Assembly: GCA_029261135.1 (NCBI GenBank) | Contig: JAJDBX010000057.1 | Location: 53,559-117,558 of the forward strand | Source: Nitrospirota bacterium | GTDB lineage: Bacteria; Nitrospirota; Nitrospiria; SBBL01; JAADHI01 | DNA length: 64,000 nt | Direction of reading: 5' to 3' | Shown: positions 27,091-35,617 of the stretch, in pieces | Numbering within the stretch: the stretch's first letter is position 1 | Layout: each line of letters begins with the position of its first letter | Notes under the pieces: generated by a model | Database searches by the model: none | The model's input: only the letters and a program-made list of their open reading frames with translations | Told to the model about the DNA's origin: nothing | Translations under genes and position numbers: made by a program

Positions 27091-27927
27091 ATGACAGGAA
27101 AAATAAATAACATATTATTTTCAGCCGTACTCAAATTATTACGTCCTTTGGTCAGAATTTTTCTACGCAATAATATTCCTTTCGGTACCTTTTCGGATTT
27201 GGCCAAATCCGTCTATGTCGCTATCGCGAATGAAGAGTTTGGCATACAGGGAAAAAAGCAGACAGATTCTCGCATTTCGATTATTACAGGACTCAACCGT
27301 AAAGAGGTTCGACGCGTGAAAGCGCTCCCGAAACTTGATGAAGCCGACGAAACCATCATGAAGCAATATCACCGCGCCGCACGTGTGATCAGTGGATGGG
27401 TTCGAGATGAAACATTTACAGATCAAAATAATCAACCGCTTGAACTCCCGATAGAGGGCGATGGCACAAGCTTTTCGACGCTCGTTAAAAAATATAGCGG
27501 CGACATGCCGGTTCGCGCTATTTTAGATGAGTTGATCCGCGTCAATACCGTCGAGCGCTTGGAGAATGGAAGTATTCTCCTTAAAACCCGCGCCTACCTC
27601 CCCAATACCAATGAGGGTGAGAAACTCGGTATTTTAGGAAACGATGTCACAGACCTGATCACAACCATTGATCATAATATCTGCTCTCAGACGAATCGTC
27701 TTTTTCAAAGAAAGGTCAGTTATGACAACCTGCCCAAAGATATTTTGGGTGAGTTACGCAAAATCACAGCGGATCGTGGCCAATTTCTTTTGGAGGCGAT
27801 GGATCATTGGCTCTCTCAGCGTGACCGGGATGCAAACCCTGCTGTGGAAGGAGGAGGGCGTATTCGTGCTGGCGTCGGCATTTACTATTTTGAAGAAGAT
27901 CTCGATAAAAAAGAGGATCAACCATGA
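27091..27927 (+). CDS. DUF6502 family protein, putative DNA-binding regulator
   Basis: A 278-residue cytoplasmic protein of the DUF6502 type, a family I recall beside DUF5666 genes. The N-terminal third is basic and helical; SRISIITGLNRKEVRRVKAL looks like a helix-turn-helix region, followed by a charged C-terminal domain. ATG 27091 leaves the conserved LLRPLVRIFLRNNIPFGTF near the N-terminus; the open TTG at 27070 lies inside the -10 box and cannot be transcribed from this promoter. The stop overlaps the next gene by ATGA, so both are co-translated. An autorepressor binding the two palindromes is the natural hypothesis, not proven here. Confidence 0.78.
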   Translation: MTGKINNILFSAVLKLLRPLVRIFLRNNIPFGTFSDLAKSVYVAIANEEFGIQGKKQTDSRISIITGLNRKEVRRVKALPKLDEADETIMKQYHRAARVISGWVRDETFTDQNNQPLELPIEGDGTSFSTLVKKYSGDMPVRAILDELIRVNTVERLENGSILLKTRAYLPNTNEGEKLGILGNDVTDLITTIDHNICSQTNRLFQRKVSYDNLPKDILGELRKITADRGQFLLEAMDHWLSQRDRDANPAVEGGGRIRAGVGIYYFEEDLDKKEDQP

Positions 27928-29489
27928 ACCATCCAAAACCAACCATAAAATTAAAAACAAGGTATTTATGGAAATTATTATTGCCTTTTTTGTTTGTCAC
28001 GCTACTTTCTGTTTCCTGTGGGAGTAGCACAACGGGCAGTGCCGGAACGGGCGATGGGAGTCTCGGTGGCGGTAGTGGTGGCGGTGGTGGCGGTGGTGGC
28101 GGTGGTGGTGGCGGTGGCGGTGGCGGAGACCAAACCGCATCGGGCGGCATTGGCGGAACCGGCATCAGCCAAGGGACGGTCACCGGCTTCGGAAGCGTCT
28201 TCCGGGGAAAAGTTGAATTCAACACTGATGGCGCAGATTTTATCATCAACGATAATCTAGGCGGCTCCGAGGATGACCTTAGAATGGGTCACGTTGTGAC
28301 GATACATGGCACAGTTAACGAAGATGGCATCACCGGGAAAGCAACAAAGATCGAATTTGAAGCGGAAATCCGAGGCCCCATTGATGCCACAGATGATGTC
28401 AATAGCAGTCTCACCGTTCTTGGTCGGACGGTGATTGTTGATGATTCAACAATCATTGAAGAAAGTAAGGGGGAGGTCATCAATAATCCTTTTACATCTC
28501 TTTTAGAAAACCACATGGTCGAAGTCAGCGGTTTGGTTTTTGACGATGGTAAAATTCAGGCAACACATATCAAGCGTGAGACTGTTGAATTTATCGCCAA
28601 TTTGACAAAGCTTGAATTAAAGGGAACCGTCCAATCACTGAACACCTCAACTAAAACCTTTTTCATTGGCAGCCAATTGGTCGATTTTAAAGCCTTATCA
28701 CCACTCAGCTTTAGGCTTTCAGAAGGAGATTTTGTTGAAGTCAAAGGCACACGTGACCCATCAAATAGTCTGAATGCCAAGATTATTGAGCTAGAAGATC
28801 AATCACTCCCTGCGGACGAAGATGAGCATGTCGAACTCGAAGGTCTGGTCACAACTTTTGATACTTTCAATTCATTCTCCGTGAGTGGACAAGCCGTCAC
28901 CACCAACACATCAACGTTTTTTGAGGACGGCGCACCCGATGACATCGCCCTCAACGCCCGACTCGAAGTGAAAGGTACGATGATAGGGGGTGTTTTGGTC
29001 GCTAAGGAAGTTGAATTTCATGGCAATCGCATCAAGATTGAGGCCAATGTAGAAAAAGTTGATCCCTTAAGCAATAAGGTCACTTTTTTCGGGAAGGAGA
29101 TATCGATCAATGCCTCGACAGAAATGAAAGATAAAAAACCTGGGACAAAAGATCCCTTTATCTTTTCAGACATAAAGGTGGAAGATCGTTTAGAAATAAG
29201 AGGATATGTTTCTAACGGTTTGATTACGGGCACCAAAGTCGAGCGAAATAACGACAAGCGTGCAGAGTCTGTCCTTTTCCAAGCGCCTGTGGATGGATTA
29301 AATAATCCCGATCTTAGCCTCCTGGTAGTCACCATCATAACTTCTGAGGCCACAGAATTCAAAGATGAATCTATAGACACCCTGATTGTTGATTTCTTCT
29401 CTCAAGTTGAGATTGGAGATCTTGTGAAAGTAAAGGGTGACCTTCTTTCGGGAAATATTCTGGCTGACGAAGTAGAACTAGAAGACTAA
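27924..29489 (+). CDS. DUF5666 lipoprotein, second copy, with 17-glycine linker
   Basis: A 521-residue paralogue of the protein at 25477, with the same lipobox LLSVSC (Cys32). Shared segments include GNRIKIEA and NASTEM. After the lipid Cys comes a linker with 17 consecutive glycines (28077-28127), built from alternating GGT and GGC codons. Then follow the DUF5666 repeats. ATG overlaps the DUF6502 stop. Expected location: inner or outer membrane, periplasmic side. Ligand unknown. A GC-rich imperfect hairpin (GTTGGCGT...ACGCCAAC, about 29518-29573) follows and may terminate the operon. Confidence 0.85.
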   Translation: MNHPKPTIKLKTRYLWKLLLPFLFVTLLSVSCGSSTTGSAGTGDGSLGGGSGGGGGGGGGGGGGGGGGDQTASGGIGGTGISQGTVTGFGSVFRGKVEFNTDGADFIINDNLGGSEDDLRMGHVVTIHGTVNEDGITGKATKIEFEAEIRGPIDATDDVNSSLTVLGRTVIVDDSTIIEESKGEVINNPFTSLLENHMVEVSGLVFDDGKIQATHIKRETVEFIANLTKLELKGTVQSLNTSTKTFFIGSQLVDFKALSPLSFRLSEGDFVEVKGTRDPSNSLNAKIIELEDQSLPADEDEHVELEGLVTTFDTFNSFSVSGQAVTTNTSTFFEDGAPDDIALNARLEVKGTMIGGVLVAKEVEFHGNRIKIEANVEKVDPLSNKVTFFGKEISINASTEMKDKKPGTKDPFIFSDIKVEDRLEIRGYVSNGLITGTKVERNNDKRAESVLFQAPVDGLNNPDLSLLVVTIITSEATEFKDESIDTLIVDFFSQVEIGDLVKVKGDLLSGNILADEVELED

Positions 29490-29639
29490 ATCCACTTCTC
29501 TCACTTGATTAGTTGAAGTTGGCGTCGTTCCTCTTTAAAGACAATCAGGGAAACGCCAACCTTCTTTCCAATTGAGAAACCCGGCCCTCACAACAAGACC
29601 GCTACACATCCATACAAAATTATGCTACGATCCCCTCCC

Positions 29640-30653
29640 ATGAAACACCCGCTAAGAAGCCTTATTCTTACACTCTTAATTACCACACCACTCTTCTTTT
29701 TTTTAAAGGGATCGTTTGGCGAAATCATCTCACAGAAAAAGGCCGATCCTTACACGCGAGAGGAATGCCACTACTGCCACAAAGGGCCGCAAAAAAGTCA
29801 AATCGACGACAGTAAAGGCCCCTGGTGTGTGCCCTGTCACACCATGCACGATGTTGGAACCACCCTCGGTTTGCAAACCTTTTTTAAACAACGCACACGA
29901 ACCACTGGAGAAGGACAAAATGGATCTAAACCCGGAAGGCTCATCCTTCAAAAAATGATACGCATTCCGGCAGGTGAGTTTATTATGGGTGAAGATTTTA
30001 CAAAAAAAAGTCTAGGACCTCGCCATACTGTTTTTCTAGATGATTATTACATTGATCAATTCCATGTCACCAATTACTATTACCAAACCTTTGTCAATGA
30101 AACTGGCAGAAAACCGCCGCCCAATTGGATTGGAGGCCGCTTTCAGCAAGGCAAGGGAAACCATCCGGTTTCATTCGTCAATTGGTTCGATGCGACTGAC
30201 TATTGCAATTGGGCGGGAAAAAGACTTCCCTCTGAGGCAGAGTGGGAAAAAGCCGCCCGCGGCGACGATGGACGGATGTTTCCCTGGGGCCCCAAATACC
30301 TGAAAGACCATGCCAATGTGCATCAGGAAGGCATCCATGAAACCACCGCCATCGACCAATATCCTCAGGGAATCAGTCCTCATGGGCTTTACGATACCGC
30401 GGGCAACCTCTTTCAATGGACATCAGACTGGTTCCTCCCCTACCCTGGCAACAAGGTCCCTCATCCTAATTTTGGAAAAACGCTGAAGGTACTCCGCGGA
30501 GGATCATTTTTTGACTGCAGCAACTATCGCTGCGGCATCTCATTTCAAACCTTTAACCGTATCTCCCTGCTGCCTCAGACACACGCGATTTCCGCTGGAT
30601 TCCGTTGTGCAAAATCTGCAAAACAAGAAGAGATAGAACACGATCAACAATGA
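29640..30653 (+). CDS. Exported SUMF1/FGE-fold protein with two CxxCH heme motifs
   Basis: A 337-residue exported protein. A signal peptide (LILTLLITTPLFFFL) is followed by CHYCH and CVPCH, two c-type heme-binding motifs about 28 residues apart. Then comes a SUMF1-like domain (about 105-330): IPAGEFIMGE, PVSFVNWFDATDYCNWAGKRLPSEAEWEKAARG, PWG, GLYDTAGNLFQWTSDW, LRGGSF, GFRCA. Known SUMF1-fold proteins include formylglycine-generating enzymes, but many exported ones are of unknown function. ATG 29640 is preferred since it starts the signal peptide; ATG 29622 adds six residues. Neither has a clear ribosome-binding site. Confidence 0.82.
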   Translation: MKHPLRSLILTLLITTPLFFFLKGSFGEIISQKKADPYTREECHYCHKGPQKSQIDDSKGPWCVPCHTMHDVGTTLGLQTFFKQRTRTTGEGQNGSKPGRLILQKMIRIPAGEFIMGEDFTKKSLGPRHTVFLDDYYIDQFHVTNYYYQTFVNETGRKPPPNWIGGRFQQGKGNHPVSFVNWFDATDYCNWAGKRLPSEAEWEKAARGDDGRMFPWGPKYLKDHANVHQEGIHETTAIDQYPQGISPHGLYDTAGNLFQWTSDWFLPYPGNKVPHPNFGKTLKVLRGGSFFDCSNYRCGISFQTFNRISLLPQTHAISAGFRCAKSAKQEEIEHDQQ

Positions 30654-30679
30654 TTTTAGCAATAAGGAGAATGCGAACC

Positions 30680-31135
30680 ATGAACTTTAGGATTATCATC
30701 CCCATTTTATTGATGCTTTTATTTTTTCCGATCAATGCAAAGGCAGGCGAAACAAAATGGGTTCTGTTTGGACAAGAAGAAATGTTTGATCATTACTACG
30801 ACGAAGCAAACTTTTTACGCACCCCGGATAATATTATCGGCATCTGGATCAAGGTCATTCCTAAAACCCAAGTCGCAAAAGAGGTTCTACTAGAAATCCG
30901 CCGAAGACGGGCCTTTATCATGGAAGGCTACGAAGACTATGAATTTACCGTCTCGGCCATGGAGATCAATTGCACAGAAAAAACAAGAGCCATGATGGAA
31001 AGCTGGGACTACGGAAAACTCGGCAAGGTACTGGATAAGGTCGGAGCCACCGTGCGAAATTGGAAACCCATTGCACCCACAGACCATCCTCACGCCTTCT
31101 ATCTCAAGACCCTTTGCAAAAAACACCTAGAATAA
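30680..31135 (+). CDS. Exported surface-adhesin-E-like protein
   Basis: A 151-residue secreted protein. The signal peptide (FRIIIPILLMLLFFPINAKA) is followed by a domain resembling surface-adhesin protein E (W-V-L-F, a D-H-Y-Y-D-E-A-N segment, IGIWIKV, and a conserved ...SAMEINCTEKTRAM). ATG 30680 is chosen because AAGGAG lies ten bases before it and the signal peptide begins there. It follows the SUMF1 gene by 26 bp and may be co-transcribed. Role unknown; the family name comes from a Haemophilus adhesin and does not prove adhesion here. Confidence 0.6.
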   Translation: MNFRIIIPILLMLLFFPINAKAGETKWVLFGQEEMFDHYYDEANFLRTPDNIIGIWIKVIPKTQVAKEVLLEIRRRRAFIMEGYEDYEFTVSAMEINCTEKTRAMMESWDYGKLGKVLDKVGATVRNWKPIAPTDHPHAFYLKTLCKKHLE

Positions 31136-31162
31136 TTTCAGAAATAAAATAGGGCCGACGTC

Positions 31163-32428
31163 ATGAAAAAAATCGCACTTCACTGGCAAATTCTCATCGC
31201 GCTCGCGCTCGCACTCATTGTAGGCATACTCATTCGCCAACTGCCCGAAGGCTTTCAAGCCAGTGCGCTCGCGACCTTTACCTTCATTGGGAAACTCTTT
31301 CTACAAGCCCTTCGCATGCTAATTGTGCCCTTGATCGTTTCATCCATTATCAATGGGGTTTCAGGCATCGGGACGGGGGAGGATGTGGGGCGGCTCGGCT
31401 TTAAAACCCTCTCCTACTATATTGTGACCACACTTTTTGCAACACTCATCGGATTAACGGTTGTGAATCTCATGACCCCCGGCATCTCAGACGGCAGGCC
31501 CGTCGGCGACCTTATCGGTCTTTCTGAAAAGGGAAGCGATATCATCGCGAAGATCGGCAGTCAAGAGCAAATAAGACTGGTTGATATCTTTCTTCGCATG
31601 ATTCCAATCAATATTGTTTCGGCAGCCGCCAAGGGTGAAATGCTCGGCCTCATCATTTTCAGTCTGCTTTTCGGCTTTGGAATGACCCGCATTAAAGGAC
31701 GTCACGCCGAAATACTTGTCGGTTTCTGGCACGCCATCTTTTATGTCATGATGCTCTTGACCGATTGGATCATGCGTTTTGCACCCATCGGGGTCTTCGG
31801 ACTTGTGGCCAAAGTCGTCCTGCTCACGGGCTTGGATGCCTTAAAGCCACTGCTCTCATTGCTCTTCACGGTGCTCTTTGCGCTGGGGCTCCATTTTTTC
31901 CTCGTCCTGCCGCTCCTCCTCAAGTTTATTGGCGGAATAAACCCCAAAGACCACTATAAAGCCATGGCCCCTGCCCTTCTGACGGCATTTTCAACCTCCT
32001 CCTCCTCTTCCACCCTCCCCATTACGATGGACTGCCTTGAAAAGCGAGCAGGTCTTTCCAATCGAATGACCAGTTTTGTAATTCCGCTCGGTGCAACGGT
32101 CAACATGGATGGCACTGCACTCTATGAGTCCATTGTCGCCATGTTCATCGCCCAAGCCTATGGCATTGATTTGAGTATTATGACGCAGTTCACCGTTGTC
32201 CTGCTTGCGCTGCTGACTTCGATTGGCGTCGCAGGTATTCCCTCAGCAAGCCTTGTGGCCATTGTGATTATATTGGAAGCGGTCGGCCTTCCGATTGAAG
32301 GGGTTGGGCTCGTGCTCGGGATTGATCGCATTTTAGACATGTGCCGTACGGCAGTGAATGTCTTTAGTGATACCTGTGGTGCCGTCATTATCGGGAAATC
32401 TGAAGGGGAAGCGCTCTATTCAAAATAA
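31163..32428 (+). CDS. Dicarboxylate/amino acid:cation symporter (DAACS family)
   Basis: A 421-residue inner-membrane symporter of the GltP/DctA family, importing C4-dicarboxylates or acidic amino acids with Na+ or H+. The serine-rich hairpin STSSSSSTLP, the NMDGTA motif, the second hairpin GIPSASLV and the DRILDMCRTAVNV substrate/cation site (TM8) are intact. Whether glutamate, aspartate or succinate is carried cannot be told. ATG 31163 has a weak GGGC-type ribosome site. Confidence 0.92.
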   Translation: MKKIALHWQILIALALALIVGILIRQLPEGFQASALATFTFIGKLFLQALRMLIVPLIVSSIINGVSGIGTGEDVGRLGFKTLSYYIVTTLFATLIGLTVVNLMTPGISDGRPVGDLIGLSEKGSDIIAKIGSQEQIRLVDIFLRMIPINIVSAAAKGEMLGLIIFSLLFGFGMTRIKGRHAEILVGFWHAIFYVMMLLTDWIMRFAPIGVFGLVAKVVLLTGLDALKPLLSLLFTVLFALGLHFFLVLPLLLKFIGGINPKDHYKAMAPALLTAFSTSSSSSTLPITMDCLEKRAGLSNRMTSFVIPLGATVNMDGTALYESIVAMFIAQAYGIDLSIMTQFTVVLLALLTSIGVAGIPSASLVAIVIILEAVGLPIEGVGLVLGIDRILDMCRTAVNVFSDTCGAVIIGKSEGEALYSK

Positions 32429-32531
32429 TATTGGCTTAACAATCTCTATTTACTACTAAATAACAAATAAAATTCCTTATTTACAATAATCTCTCGATTT
32501 GAATCACACAATTCGTGTAGACTCATGCGTT

Positions 32532-34247
32532 ATGAGAGAGTCAAAAGATACCAAGAAAAAGGAGCGTTTGGCTGCGAGCGTGATGCAGCACAAGCTCAAA
32601 GGCATCATGATTATCGATCTCGGAGGGCAAATCCTCATGGTCAATGACGCCTTTTCTAAAATCACAGGTTATCCAAGCCATGAAGTCATCGGAAAAGACC
32701 CCACCTTTCTTTATTCAGAACGTGAAGGCAGTGATCTCTATAAAATCATGTTGGAAACACTCTATCGTTGTGGAAAATGGCAGGGCGAAGTGTGGAGCCG
32801 GCGGAAAAATGGAACAGTCTATCCAGAATGGCTCAGCATCAGCGGCATTCTAGATGAAGAAAAACAAATTACGCACTACGTTGCAATTTTTTCCGATATT
32901 ACAGAACGAAAACTCTCTGAAGAACGACTGGTTTATCTTGCACACCACGATATACTCACCGACCTCCCGAACCAACGGCTCATGACGGAGCGCTTAACCC
33001 AAGCCATTAAACAGGCGGAGCGAAAAGAAAAACAACTGGCCTTCCTCTCCATTGATCTCGATCGCTTTAAACAAGTCAACGAGGCTTTTGGAAGACCTTT
33101 AGGTGATGAATTGATTATTACTGTTGCGAATCGCTTAAAAAGTGCGGTGCGCGACTGCGACACCATTTCTCACCTCTCTGGAGATGTTTTTGCGATATTG
33201 CTCGGAGAGAGTGATGAAATCGAACACACCGCGACCATTGCGCAAAAGATCTTGCACCTTTTGTCAAAACCGATTCACCTTGATGGCCATCCCATCATCA
33301 TCAGTGCCAGTATCGGAATCAGTCTCTACCCCTCAGATGGGACAGACAGCAGAACCTTAATCGGACATGCCGATCAGGCCATGTCACGGGTTAAAAATCA
33401 AGGCTGTAACGGTTATCAGTTTTACTCCGAAGAAATCGGGGTTCGCTCACTTGAACGCATCGAACTAAAAATGGCGATACGACGCGCCTTGGAACGAAAC
33501 GAGTTTGAACTCTACTATCAACCCAAACTCGACCTCAAAACAGGGGAAATTACCTGCCTCGAATCACTCATCCGCTGGCGTCATCCCGAAAAAGGGCTCA
33601 TTCTCCCGGCGGCCTTTATCCCCATGGCCGAAGAAACCAACTTGATCATTCCGATTGGCGAATGGGGGCTTCGCGCCGCCTGCGAGCAAGCACGAAAATG
33701 GCAAGATAAAGGATTACCCCCTTTGCGCATTGGGGTCAATTTTTCTCCAAGGCAATTTCAACAAGAAAACCTCGTCGAGAGCGTGCTCAGCGTACTCGAA
33801 GAAACGGGGCTGAACGCCTCCTCGCTTGAACTTGAAATTACAGAAAGCATTGCAATGGATCAAGTCGACAAAGGCATTAAAACCATGAATCAGCTCAACC
33901 AAAATGGCATCACCCTAGCGATCGACGACTTCGGGATCGGCTATTCTTCACTGGGCTACCTGAGGCAATTTCCAATCCAAACCCTCAAAGTAGACCAATC
34001 CTTCATCAAAAATCTCACCACCAATAAAGATGATGCCGCCATCACAGCAGCGATTATCTCTATGGCCCACAATCTTAATCTTGAGGTCATCGCAGAAGGG
34101 GTTGAAACCAAAAGTGAGCTCGGTTTTTTACAAGAGCATGAGTGCGACGGGGTACAGGGCTACTATCTAAGCCGACCCCTCCCTGCCAATTTATTTGAAG
34201 ATTTCTTCCAAACAGGAAACTATCGAGCGCTTGTTACCGAGGAGTAA
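32532..34247 (+). CDS. PAS-GGDEF-EAL protein with degenerate GGDEF motif
   Basis: A 571-residue cytoplasmic signalling protein. A PAS domain (about 16-125, KITGYPSHEVIGK) is followed by a GGDEF domain (about 135-295, THDILTDLPNQ-like start) whose active site reads SGDVF instead of GGDEF, so cyclase activity is unlikely. An EAL domain (about 315-555) keeps the catalytic residues: ESLIRW, NFSPRQF, EITES, DDFGIGYSSL, LKVDQSF, AEGVET. A c-di-GMP phosphodiesterase with a regulatory GGDEF is the best reading. ATG 32532 is taken; TTG 32499 is open but without better signals. Confidence 0.88.
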   Translation: MRESKDTKKKERLAASVMQHKLKGIMIIDLGGQILMVNDAFSKITGYPSHEVIGKDPTFLYSEREGSDLYKIMLETLYRCGKWQGEVWSRRKNGTVYPEWLSISGILDEEKQITHYVAIFSDITERKLSEERLVYLAHHDILTDLPNQRLMTERLTQAIKQAERKEKQLAFLSIDLDRFKQVNEAFGRPLGDELIITVANRLKSAVRDCDTISHLSGDVFAILLGESDEIEHTATIAQKILHLLSKPIHLDGHPIIISASIGISLYPSDGTDSRTLIGHADQAMSRVKNQGCNGYQFYSEEIGVRSLERIELKMAIRRALERNEFELYYQPKLDLKTGEITCLESLIRWRHPEKGLILPAAFIPMAEETNLIIPIGEWGLRAACEQARKWQDKGLPPLRIGVNFSPRQFQQENLVESVLSVLEETGLNASSLELEITESIAMDQVDKGIKTMNQLNQNGITLAIDDFGIGYSSLGYLRQFPIQTLKVDQSFIKNLTTNKDDAAITAAIISMAHNLNLEVIAEGVETKSELGFLQEHECDGVQGYYLSRPLPANLFEDFFQTGNYRALVTEE

Positions 34248-34253
34248 ACCATT

Positions 34254-34862
34254 TTGCGTTTCACGCAGACCTGCTTCATTTACCTGTTTTTGTTTACCGG
34301 TGGCTGCGCCACATACCAACCCACAAAAATAAACAATGTCTGCACCATTTTTAATGGAGAAACAGACTGGTATGAAGCCGCGCGAGATGCCAATCAAAAA
34401 TGGGGGACGCCCATCTCGGTCATGATGGCGATCATCCATCAAGAATCGCGATTTATTGACGACGCCCAACCACCCCGCCCCTGGTTTTTATTTATTCCAC
34501 TCCCTCGCCGTTCTTCGGCCTACGGCTATGCACAAGCCCAAAATCCTGCATGGAAGGACTACATAAAATATACAGGAAACGGTGGAGCCGACCGGGATGA
34601 TTTTGGAGATTCCATCGATTTTGTCGGCTGGTACACCCACTTCACGCAGCGCACACTGGGCATCTCAAAGTGGGATGCCTATCGCCAGTACCTCGCTTAT
34701 CACGAAGGTCGCGGAGGCTACAAACGCGGGACATGGAAGAAAAAAAAGTGGCTCACAAAGGTGGCCACAAAGGTAAAACGCAAATCCGCAACCTACAACA
34801 CCCAACTGAAAGGCTGCAAAGCAGACCTGGATAATGCGGTGGATGGTTTTTGGTTTTTTTAA
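34254..34862 (+). CDS. Lipoprotein with lytic-transglycosylase-like (SLT) domain
   Basis: A 202-residue predicted lipoprotein. TTG 34254 follows GAGGAG, which lies in the last codons of the upstream gene, so the two are likely coupled. The signal peptide ends in LFTGGC. The mature protein has an SLT-type core with the catalytic Glu in HQESRF, SAYGYAQA and AYHEGRGGY, expected to cleave the peptidoglycan glycan strand. The tail is lysine-rich. It resembles the YggA-unrelated small transglycosylases of many proteobacteria. Confidence 0.75.
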   Translation: MRFTQTCFIYLFLFTGGCATYQPTKINNVCTIFNGETDWYEAARDANQKWGTPISVMMAIIHQESRFIDDAQPPRPWFLFIPLPRRSSAYGYAQAQNPAWKDYIKYTGNGGADRDDFGDSIDFVGWYTHFTQRTLGISKWDAYRQYLAYHEGRGGYKRGTWKKKKWLTKVATKVKRKSATYNTQLKGCKADLDNAVDGFWFF

Positions 34863-34894
34863 ATTTTATCTATAAAGACTCGGCTGTCCGAGTA

Positions 34895-35398
34895 CTAAAA
34901 CATCACCAACTGTCCTTCCGGTTCGGCATGGTTCTCTTCTTCAACTAAGGCTAATGCCTGCTTCAAATCCCAATTGCCATCAATCCACACACCGACACGA
35001 CCACAACCTGAATCGAAACCAAAATGATTCATCTTGCTATTCTCTACGTTCATACGCAGGTGCAGCCCGTGCAATACCATAGGAATCGCAACTTCAAATA
35101 CAATGCCATAGTCCAGCAATGTATTTTTTAAACGACCCAGCAATTGCTTCACGACTTCACCAATCCATTCATCGGATAAGGCCATTTCCCCTTTGCTGTA
35201 GACCTTTTCAATGACCGTTTTTTCTACGGCAACCCCCAATGCACCACCTAAACCTTCTGCGGAAAACCCGATGACTGAAACCACATCAAATAGAGGTTCA
35301 TCTGTCATTTTTTCTGAAATATCGATCCCATTTTTCTTGAGTATCGTCTGGGTCGCATAGGGGATCGTTTCTTTTAAGACATCGCCAATCGTTATCAT
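34895..35398 (-). CDS. CheX-like chemotaxis phosphatase
   Basis: A 167-residue protein matching the CheX/CheC-like phosphatase fold, which removes phosphate from CheY-type response regulators. The motif-rich stretch GFSAEGLGGALGVAVE, then DEWIGEVVKQLLGRLKNTLLDYG, is typical. ATG 35398 has AGGAG seven bases upstream; the frame continues open to 35500 but the added 34 residues are highly charged and not family-like. No chemotaxis genes are adjacent. Confidence 0.72.
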   Translation of the reverse strand: MITIGDVLKETIPYATQTILKKNGIDISEKMTDEPLFDVVSVIGFSAEGLGGALGVAVEKTVIEKVYSKGEMALSDEWIGEVVKQLLGRLKNTLLDYGIVFEVAIPMVLHGLHLRMNVENSKMNHFGFDSGCGRVGVWIDGNWDLKQALALVEEENHAEPEGQLVMF

Positions 35399-35617
35399 TG
35401 ATTCATCTCCTATTTTTTGTCTGTCATTCCTATTGCTCAGCCGTTTCTCACGCAGTGTCTCTAAATACCGATGGATCACGTCGAAGTCTGGATGCTTCAA
35501 AAAAGCACCCGAAACAAAGACGATGATCTTTCTTGTCGGAAGATCGGCTCAGAGACTTTAGACTTGGACGAAAAAAAAGGGTATCGGATCTTAAGGAAAC
35601 GATTACAAAAGAGGGCC

